From Scalesia atractyloides (taxonomy: Eukaryota; Streptophyta; Magnoliopsida; Asterales; Asteraceae): DNA of 64,000 bases. The position numbers and the translations under genes were made by a program. Position 1 is the first letter of the stretch. Every line of letters begins with the position of its first letter. The stretch lies in NCBI GenBank assembly GCA_947069175.1, contig CAMTDV010000007.1, positions 53,954,083-54,018,082 of the forward strand, in the 5' to 3' direction. Shown here piece after piece: positions 56,625 through 64,000 of this stretch. Below the pieces are notes generated by a model. That model had not been told where the DNA came from and did not search any database. It worked only from the letters and a program-made list of their open reading frames with translations.

Positions 56625-57239
56625 ATATCATGATAGGCTCGTCTGTTCCCCATTACCTATGAGCGGAACGTGATGCTGCCAATATACGAGGCCAGCTCCG
56701 TTGATTGAGCTTTGACCTTGCAACACCCCATAATACGGTGCAACATGCATACATTCATTGGCACACCATAATACCGTGCAACATGCATTACATATATTTG
56801 AATTATTTGAGTTGGCTTGATTATTGTTTGAGGTTGTGTTATGAGTTTTGTTACATGACATATTTACTTACAATGGTTAACCCACGTCCTTTTTAAATAA
56901 ACCAAGTTTAAACGTATTATTTGCTAATAACAATAAGGGTTCATTTACCAACCTTTGTTGACCCAAAATCTATTTTTACACATGATACAGGTGAACAGGT
57001 TTGAAGAGAACAGGTTTGAAGAGAAGATTGAACATAGGATGGGCCTTAGTTAACAATAAACAAATTTGCATAGTTTTTCTGTTAGGAATGATGTCTTGTG
57101 TTTGTAATTGTTTACGTGCATTAATTGTACACTTGATATGAAATATGATTATTTAAAACAAGTGATAGCAAGTCATAAGCTCTCGAGTTAACCCAATCAT
57201 GCCCCGATCACCTATTCTTCTGCAGGTCGGGGTGTGACA
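56625..57239 (+). repeat. LTR-H, right piece
   Basis: Starts with the second TSD copy ATATC and continues the interrupted LTR: a CCCCATTACCTATGAGCG word, the arm ACACATGATACA (56978-56989) with acceptor-like CAG|GTGA, and the end CAGGTCGGGGTGTGACA. A short tandem AACAGGTTTGAAGAG lies at 56993-57022. It then joins Athila1 gag directly. Confidence 0.8.
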
Positions 57240-57897
57240 CCCATGCTAAATGGTAAGGTTCATCAGCTCCCATCCGGAACAAATGGATCTGATTGCAAAG
57301 ACGAGATGCTTTGGCGGGTGGAAAATATTTCTTAAGGAAGGGCGGCCAAGTAGTAAAGGTGCTAACCGGTTGAGAGTCAAGCCATACGGCGACCCAACCT
57401 CTAAAAGAGAAAGGGAATACTTGAAGGAAACAATCATCGTTGCCTGCACCCTCCATGTTAAAGGTGTGAAAAAGGCAGGTAAGGCGGTTAATGTGGGCGG
57501 GCGCATCCTCGTCATCACGACCGTGAAAGTGGCACGAGTTAGTTATAGCAGTCATGATGTAGGACGGGATTTGCCAGGCCTTGTCACTGTTCATTGGGGG
57601 AAGAGTGATGGGCGAGTTTGCACAGGTGAAAGCGGTGGTTGCTTGCTGGTAAACTGTTTGACTGTTAGCCATGTGGAAAACAACAGGTGGGCTTGTGTTT
57701 TGGTGAATTACACGGGGAGGTGGGGAATTATGCGGTGAAGGCTTTGGTGTGAAGTCAAAGTTTGGTGGTATAAACGCACGGGAAGAATCGTAAAAAACTA
57801 AAGATGAGGGTGAAGAAGTGCTAACCTTTTGTGCGGAAGAAAGAGATGTGTCAGTTGGCGGCTTCGACGGAGGTCCTTGCGAACGCGTATGGGGCAT
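57240..57897 (-). pseudogene. gag: Athila1 gag, N-terminal part, cut by LTR-H
   Basis: Starts at 57897 (MPHTRSQGPPSKPPTDTSLS). The first 219 codons are open. A Pro/Ser-rich N-terminus is followed by the retrotransposon capsid core: WQIPSYIMTAITNSCHFHGR, HINRLTCLFHTFNMEGA, LQVFPFSFRGWVAVWLDSQP, FLKKYFPPAKASRLCNQI and ADEPYHLAW. The last codon before the break is at about 57241. The continuation should be on the far side of LTR-H, but a central part is missing. Confidence 0.88.
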
Positions 57898-58094
57898 CCA
57901 CTAAAAACCGGAAACGAGACAAGTAAGAAAATTCAGAAAAGATACTTAACAAAAAAAATATAAAACTGAAAAAGTAAATTAACTAAATTACTTAGACTTC
58001 TACGACACAAACAAACGTATGATGTCAATTAAGCCTAACAAAGTAATCAACACAGTTGCCAAAGAGAGTCCCCGACAACGATGCCAAAAAAACT
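57898..58094 (-). other. Athila1 leader with tRNA-Asp-type primer binding site
   Basis: The minus strand of 58069-58086 reads TGGCATCGTTGTCGGGGA, close to the TGGCGCCGTTG-CCGGGGA type site of Athila/Tat elements. It lies 8 bases inside the 5' LTR edge; the short leader to the gag ATG has no other feature. Confidence 0.85.
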
Positions 58095-59804
58095 TGATGT
58101 ACTAAAGTAGTCTAACAAAAAAAATGAAATTAACCTAAATCTAGACTCAAAGTAATATTCTAGACTCTTAGACTCGACTAAAACTACTAACCGGCAAGTG
58201 GACTGATCAATTGTAGTAAGCTTAAGTAAGTCCGACTATCGAAACCACGAGACTCTCTAATTACGTTAATGACTCTATTTAAACTATATTGACACACCCT
58301 AATTTATTTTATATGTTTTTTTTTTTGGGGGGGGGGGGGTTCTACTAAAAATTCTAAAATTATAATTAACTTAAAATTAACTTAACTAAGACGACTTAAA
58401 GCGGAATTCCGAAGCGAAGACTTAATTTGATGATGATAGATTAACTACCTAGGTTAGAATACTTATTACTATTGAATGGTTTTTAATTGAATGTTAATGT
58501 GATCGGGAATCGGGATCCTAAAATACTAACTCTGAAGGAATACTGAACAGGACTCCCGACCCTTCTAAAGAAGACACCTATGATATCCTAACGATAGCTA
58601 TGTTCACCGGTTTATAAGATTTCCTTTCCGTTACCTAATGTTTAATAAAGTGTCTAAAATTACCAACTACTTCTCAATAGAAAGCTTAGACTAACTAGGG
58701 TTTTGGTTTGGTTTAACCGACACAAATATGGCAAGTAAACTATAACCGAGCTTCTCTCAAAACCTAATCCTAGCAATTTACCTATTTAATTAAGTTAATA
58801 AACTATTATTTCTCAATAATTAAGTTAAGTATAATGTTGAGTTTTAATTATATTTTTTCACTCAATTGTTTCTAGGGTTTATTGGCCAATTTACCAAAAG
58901 ATTACCCGAACCCGTTAAGACTCGACAATCAACATAAACCTATTCTTTGAAAGACATTCAACTAGATCTATGTGAAACAAAACAATCAATAATTAATTCA
59001 AAACATGCAAATACACCAAATCAATTTAGCAAAGTTTACTACTTTATCAAAAATCCCATAAACACATTATAAATTCAACAAAAATCCAAATTTTAATAAT
59101 AAATCATCAAAACCTAGGTAGCAATGGAAAATCTAGCCAATAATCATTGTCTTAAACATAAATATAGTGAGTTTAAAAACTGAATTCATCAAAACGAAAA
59201 CAAGAAAGCTAAGAGATGGAAAAATCGGTAAACAAAACCCGGAATTCTTGATCTCTAGGCTCCTAGCTTCACTTCAATGATTCCCGAACAACTTCTAGTT
59301 CAAAAACTAGCTCAAGATCACTAGAAATCACCTCTTCAGCATCCAAGTTCTTTTATATGTTGTTATTAGAGTTAAACTCTAATATAAATAAACTTCTTCA
59401 ACACAATCTGATCAAATTTCGAAACTATCTGATAAAAAGGTCCTCTTGCCGGCCGCGAGAGGCATGTGTAACCCGGTCGCGCCCCGCGACCATGTTGAGA
59501 TTGTCTAGACTTATTTCTTCCTCTCGCCACCTGTGAGAGACATGATCTGGTGCAGTCACGGGCAGCAAAAGAGGCATTTTCCAATTTTTCTGATTCGTTT
59601 CTTCTCTCGATTTCCAATTACAATCCAGTTCGGTTTCCTTCAACATTTTAGCTCACTTTCTTCTCTTTTCAGCTATTTCCACGAACCAAGACCTGCGAAA
59701 CATAATTGGATTAAAAGTAGATAAATTCTTATAAAACTTAAACGAATATTAACGAAACTTATACAAACTATACACGATAAATAGATATATTATTCAATAC
59801 ATCA
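58095..59804 (-). repeat. Athila1 5' LTR, uninterrupted
   Basis: 1710 bp, plus-strand TGATGTACTAAAG to AATACATCA. It carries the T10/G13 homopolymer pair at 58318-58340 and GC-rich CCGCGAGAGG words near 59450. It served as the reference for locating the Copia2 insertion in the other LTR. Confidence 0.92.
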
Positions 59805-61007
59805 CCATCCTCATCATTTCACCTAAAACAACTTCACTTCCAACCATTTATTAACCACCATCCATCATAACTTTTGCTACCAAATATCCTCTAGAACTGA
59901 TGGCTATGCGAAAAGAAATTGAATTATTCTTCAAGGTAAAGGATAATTCAAAACTTGGCTTTCCATCTTTCTTTGGTTATAGAAAGTCAAGAAATTTAGA
60001 TGAATATCTAAAGTTGAATGCTAAACAGGCTGAGAATATTGCCAAGGAGAAGAGAAAAGGGAAAGATGAAAGTACTACTCAACGCATTTTGTCTTATGAG
60101 CTGAGCAAAGTAAAAAGATTGAAGACTTTGCCAAAGATATGAGTAAGTCTATGTCAGAAAGGCCTTTGAATGCTGAGCTGGATGAAGAACTGAAACGGAA
60201 TTACCTTAACCACATTATGCAACACAAACCTTACAAAGCTACCCGAGCACAGTTTAAAGATTGGTCAACAAATGATCTTTAAGAAGAAACTGGCAGAATA
60301 CAAGCAATGCTCAAAGATCCTCTACATAAGCCAACATCACCTGATTTGAAGAAAAACAGGTAGATAGATCAGAATAGAGCTTTAAAGTTTAAAAGGATGA
60401 AACAAGAGTTAGTTGCTTCTAACTATGGTAGTGCAAGGTCAGTTGCTAGATGGTCTGAGTGCAAGGTTGTAGACACATACAGAAAACTAGAAGATCTTAG
60501 AAAGAAAGATCCTACAGTTCCAAGAAAGCCAGACTACTCAACAGATGTTATCCCTCATTAGACCCAGACCTTTAAAAAGCAGCCCTTATCCTCTGTCTTA
60601 CCAACAATTACCTTGCATCAAGTAAAAAAGAAAAAGCAGATGGATGAGGATGATGAACAGAGGTTTGAAGGAACACAGAAAATAGGGAATTAAAAACCAA
60701 TTACTCTTTTCACACTGATGCTGCAAGTGACAAACTAAAAGAAAAAATCTCCAAACTTGTAAGCAAATCACTTCCACCAAGCTCAACAATAAGTCTTCCC
60801 CCACAAAAGCCAGATGATTAAAAAAATTCTAAAATGAAAGTCATCCTCAACACCGATGAATTGACTCTGTTCAGATCAAATGGCAAGATTCAAAAGCTGA
60901 AAATGGAGGATGCATATGGTCTGGATGCAGCTGATCTCCAAGATCTACTGAACCTTGAATTACAAAGGGATTTTGAAGACATGTTCTCTATGAACTTTGA
61001 ACTATAG
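59805..61007 (+). pseudogene. Copia1 env-like ORF, C-terminal part
   Basis: Resumes after the TSD CCATC. After a broken stretch it reads MAMRKEIELFFKVKDNSKLG, FPSFFGYRKSRNLDEYLKLN and KQAENIAKEKRKGKDESTT, then in other frames YLNHIMQHKPYKATRAQFKD and RALKFKRMKQELVASNYG, and finally LQDLLNLELQRDFEDMF ending at a TAG (61005-61007). It is strongly basic and Lys-rich with likely coiled segments, and no membrane segment is evident. Several stops are seen. Confidence 0.65.
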
Positions 61008-61083
61008 TTTAAAGGGAAAATTAGGGAATTTTGTTGAGAAATAAAGATTAGAAATAAAGAAGAGTTTTGGCATCATCTGTTCT

Positions 61084-61092
61084 AGGGGAGAT
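61084..61092 (+). promoter_or_regulatory. Copia1 polypurine tract
   Basis: AGGGGAGAT immediately before the 3' LTR start TGTTGGATC. Confidence 0.75.
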
Positions 61093-61738
61093 TGTTGGAT
61101 CTATTGAACCCTACAAAAGAACAGATGATTGAAAAGTCAAAACAATCTCTAACATCTGATTCTTTATAATAATGATCTGCTACTCCAAACTCTGTTGAGA
61201 CTTAAAGACTATTCATAAGATTTGATCAGCCGCTAAGATCTGCTGGAATCCAAGGTCTGCTGATGAGAACCTCTGATGAAGATAAATTCTGTTGAAGTAA
61301 AGTTTGCTGAAGACAACTAAGGATAAAGCCCAACAGAGGATATCTCAATAGTTGTTATCATCAGATTTTATATTCTATTTTAATGTAATAGTGTTTAAGT
61401 CTAGCAGAGGTTAGAGTTTGTTAGGTTGTTAAATGTCACTTTCAAGGTAACGTCAGCCAAAGATGCCTAGTGGTTTGTAATGTACTATAAATAGAACTGT
61501 GCCAGTACTGTTCTACCTATCACTTCTTCTACACATTTTGTACGAACAAATTAGAGCGATCTTAGGCTGAGGGGGAGTTTGTAATTTGCATGCATACGTG
61601 AATGTCAATGAAAACAATCTTTCTATTGTTGTGATTTCAGAGTTTTACACATTTTGCGACACTATTTCTTTGATTATTATCTTCTTTTATTGATTTCATC
61701 TAAAACAATCACATCAATATCAAACTCAGATCCTAACA
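61093..61738 (+). repeat. Copia1 3' LTR
   Basis: 646 bp, starting TGTTGGATC and ending GATCCTAACA, which are near-perfect inverted ends. TATAAATA is at 61486-61493. The U3 part (61120-61320) is dense in short TCTGCTG / CTGATG words. The 5' LTR is outside the window. Confidence 0.85.
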
Positions 61739-62605
61739 GAGATTCACCATAGATGCATTAAAGTCGTTTTTAGGTCGTTAATCAGTAGGTTTTCGGTCTA
61801 GAGCTTATCACTAGAGATAATATAAGTAATTAATCAAGTAAATCAGCTAAACTAAATTGTGCATCCAATGTTAATGATTAGAGAGATAATTTGGGATTGC
61901 TTGGCTAATCTATGCGTTATTTGATAGTTTTGAACACAAATTAGCACGAGGTTCTACTATTTATTCGCGTATAGTGCTTCTTAGGTTTTTATTCATCAAT
62001 CTAGAATTGGCTTCATGATTAGAAGGTTTTTAGAGTGTTTCTCTTTCGGTTCAAATAGTTGTGGGATTAAGGATTTGATTGGAAAACTGGTTTCCATCAT
62101 AGCACTTCAAATACACATTTTGATTGCACTTCGTAGATCGGTTTCTAGGCTTTTGTGAGTATTGGTCATATTCCTATTTGTCTAATCACAATAGGATTTA
62201 ATCTCCTTAACAAGAGGTTAGTCGGGTTTAGAATCAGAACTCGGTAAATTGTAAGATTAGAAGTCATTGCATATCATTGTGGATTCATTACATGGGTGGT
62301 TGTTCATTCTCATTGGTTAAACCTTCACATTTTAGTTACCTGCTCTTTGCCTTAGATTCGTTAGTTCTCATAAGTTTTAATTAGGTTGATTAATTAGTTA
62401 AAAAACCAATAAATAAACCAAATCATTTTTAGACTAGTAATTTGGTAGAGGTTAAGTAATAGGTTTGTTGGATAGAGTCCCTAGATTTAATACTCGGTTT
62501 TACTTTCAATACTATTGCACGACTAGTACACTTACCATTTTTATGTAGTGTTAGTGAGTCTGTATTTTAAAGCTTAGTCCAAATTTAGTTATTTATTCTC
62601 ACACA
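61739..62605 (+). repeat. Athila2 LTR, right part
   Basis: Follows the Copia1 LTR directly and ends CACACA a few bases before an Athila-type primer site. The left part lies before the window, across Copia1. There is no coding signal, and its sequence is unlike the Athila1 LTR. Confidence 0.65.
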
Positions 62606-62614
62606 TCCAATTTT

Positions 62615-62632
62615 TGGCACCGTTGATGGGAC
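62615..62632 (+). promoter_or_regulatory. Athila2 primer binding site (tRNA-Asp type, decayed)
   Basis: TGGCACCGTTGATGGGAC resembles the TGGCGCCGTTG-type site with a few changes. Confidence 0.7.
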
Positions 62633-62829
62633 TAGTTTTTGGCACTTTTTGCAAGACCCGAATCATTGACCTAGTTTTTTATGTGCTTTCTGGAATTGAC
62701 TTGCCCTCAGGTGTATTTGCTTGCTTGATATTTATGCCTTGAGATTTAGTAACTCTTTACTGTAGTTTGCATTTCTTAGTGTCTGCCACATACTCGTTCG
62801 AAGGGATCTCTTGACATTGCTACTTCTTC

Positions 62830-63642
62830 ATGGCTCGAGCGAGCGCTTCACCAGCACCTCAGTCAGCACAAATAGTGCGTGAGAAAAGTAACCAACAAAA
62901 AAGTACTCATCTCTATTCCACTCCCCCCTTTGATATTTGAGATAACCCACTTATTAGTCGTACGGTCCATCAGCGTGCTAGTGATGGTTCCACAGGGGCC
63001 AATCTCTTATTACTAGCCCTACAGTCACCAATAACCAAAATTGGCAGATTCCTTCCCATGTCTTGACCACTAGTTCGAACACTCCCTAGTTCCATGGTCA
63101 GGAAGATGAGGATACTCCAGGCCATATCACTGGATTCTTGTGTATCTGTAACACTTTAAGCAGTTATAATGCTACAGACGAGTCAGTCTACTTGCGCCTC
63201 TTTCCATTCTCATTTGCTGGTCGAGCTGCTACTTGGCTTGACACTCTGCCTAGGATTCCATTACTACATGGGATGATCTAAGGGCCAAATTTGTGAAAAA
63301 GTATTATTCGCCTCTAAAGTTGCTCGTCTTAGGGACCAGATCCACTCATTGCGCCTGGACCCCGATGAGATATATCACTTAGCATGGGAGCACTTCTAGA
63401 CCCCTCGTTGCTAAGTTTCCCCAAAACGGCCGTTCTGATTGGGCGCTTGTTAAAAAGTTCTATAATGGCCTTACCTTCGAAACTCGACAAAGGTTCAATA
63501 CTGCTGCTGGAGGCCACATCATGGAGATATTTGAGCTAACCGATTGTGAGGACATGTTTGAGAGTTTTTACCCTAGCTGAAAACTAAATCCTTCTGCTAG
63601 GAATTCCATTCCTACTACTGGGACCACCACGTCTGCACTTGG
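62830..63642 (+). pseudogene. gag: Athila2 gag, broken
   Basis: Start at 62830 (MARASASPAPQSAQIVREKS). A stop follows within about 40 codons, then frame changes. The capsid core is readable: VYLRLFPFSFAGRAATWLDT, FVKKYYSP, ARLRDQIHSLRLDPDEIYHL, AWEH, FPQNGRSDWALVKKFYNGL and GGHIMEIFELTDCEDMF. It matches the Athila1 gag core in style (LFPFSF, ATWLD, DEIYHLAW) but comes from a different copy. A new LTR-like sequence cuts it at 63643. Confidence 0.8.
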
Positions 63643-64000
63643 TGTCCAATTATCAATTATTTAACGTTGTTATTAACGTACGATCCAAAGAGTTACACTT
63701 TGGATGTTGAACAATGCATAGTAATTAAGTATTAAATACTATAGATCACAAAAGGGGATTAACTGTGGAGAACAAGTGTTTAGTGAAATACTAGAGATAT
63801 TAATCATTTGCTAAACAATTATTTTAGTGGAAATAAACGATGTCGTTTAAAGCATTAAACGAGTAGTGATTTATTATTAGATAATAGTTTAAAAGGATTA
63901 CTTTATTAAGAATAAAACAAAGTCAAAGTGTTTGACTAGCGGTTTTAATTTAGAATAATTGTTTTCGGTGTGTATCATGTCAGCCCTGACACTAGTATCG
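63643..64000 (+). repeat. Start of a further LTR (window edge)
   Basis: TGTCCAATTATCAATTATTT follows Athila2 gag with no coding continuity. A hairpin (63683-63690 / 63698-63705) and the motif TGTATCATGT (63971-63980), seen in the Gyp1, Gyp2 and LTR-H LTRs, support an LTR of a related group. Only the first 358 bp are visible. Confidence 0.5.

Larger units (their letters stand above)
16212..59804 (-). mobile_element. Athila1: Ty3/gypsy Athila-type element, minus strand, carrying three nested insertions
   Basis: The LTRs (58095-59804, and 16212-17109 joined to 26770-27580) start TGAT and end CATCA. The TSD CCATC flanks both ends (16207-16211, 59805-59809). On the minus strand the order is 5' LTR, tRNA-Asp-type primer site, gag, protease, RT-RNase H, integrase, spacer, ORF1 and 3' LTR. 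Without its passengers it is roughly 12 kb. Copia2, Gyp4 and LTR-H (with Gyp2) interrupt the 3' LTR, ORF1 and gag. Diagnostic words include FLDMFTQLKINLPFIEAL before the protease and ADLGASINLMP in it. Confidence 0.92.
11798..61738 (+). mobile_element. Copia1: SIRE-like Ty1/copia element with env-like ORF, 3' part
   Basis: The visible parts, in order, are RT-RNase H (11798-13069), a spacer, an env-like third ORF (13599-16211 and 59805-61007), a polypurine tract and the 3' LTR (61093-61738). Its 5' part lies before the window. It is interrupted by Gyp1 inside RT and by Athila1 inside the env-like ORF. The RNase H words DSDFAGC and GGCQFLGN, the RT phrase SRPDIMF and the large ORF after pol fit the SIRE/Maximus lineage. 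Confidence 0.8.

Noticed and set aside
57250..57738. Plus-strand frame of 162 codons
   Set aside because: It lies opposite Athila1 gag, whose minus-strand translation has clear capsid motifs.
63329..63517. Minus-strand 62-codon frame at the right end
   Set aside because: It is opposite the recognisable Athila2 gag core on the plus strand.

Overview
The window is AT-rich plant nuclear DNA made almost entirely of nested LTR retrotransposons. I see no host protein-coding gene and no rRNA gene. Protein and element style (SIRE-like Ty1/copia with an extra ORF after pol, Athila with its ORF1, and Ty3/gypsy elements with LTRs over 2 kb) resembles Asteraceae repeats; the family assignment is an inference. 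Target-site duplications (TSDs) make most of the nesting order readable.

Nesting, outermost first. (0) A plus-strand Athila-type element, Athila2, shows an LTR, primer site and gag at 61739-63642. (1) A plus-strand SIRE-like element, Copia1, lies in that LTR; it starts before the window and ends with its 3' LTR at 61738. (2a) The RT domain of Copia1 is cut at 11797/11798 by a Ty3/gypsy element, Gyp1 (1689-11797), preceded by a related LTR piece (1-1607). (2b) The env-like ORF of Copia1 is cut by a minus-strand Athila, Athila1 (16212-59804, TSD CCATC). (3) Athila1 itself carries three insertions: the minus-strand SIRE-like Copia2 in its 3' LTR (about 17110-26769); the minus-strand gypsy element Gyp4 in its ORF1 (29534-38349, TSD ACCAA); and a truncated plus-strand LTR, LTR-H, in its gag (about 44945-57239). 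(4) LTR-H is split by the plus-strand gypsy element Gyp2 (45808-56624, TSD ATATC).

Nearly all polyprotein genes carry stops or frameshifts, so they are given as pseudogenes. Gyp1 and Gyp2 have closely related insides and 3' LTR halves but different 5' LTR halves. Gyp4 is rearranged: a 1.1-kb block is present twice around a gag-protease segment.

The most unusual signal is in the Gyp1, Gyp2 and LTR-H LTRs. Each full-length LTR of Gyp1 and Gyp2 holds one antisense and three sense tRNA-like modules with A-box and B-box matches. The sense modules keep long D-arm-like hairpins while the stem sequence changes. The same LTRs carry a 12-bp inverted repeat (TGTATCATGTGT / ACACATGATACA) bracketing a 0.4-0.55 kb segment that looks like an LTR-borne intron. 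I do not know this combination as a described system. The nearest precedent I know is Cassandra, which carries 5S rRNA sequence in its LTRs.
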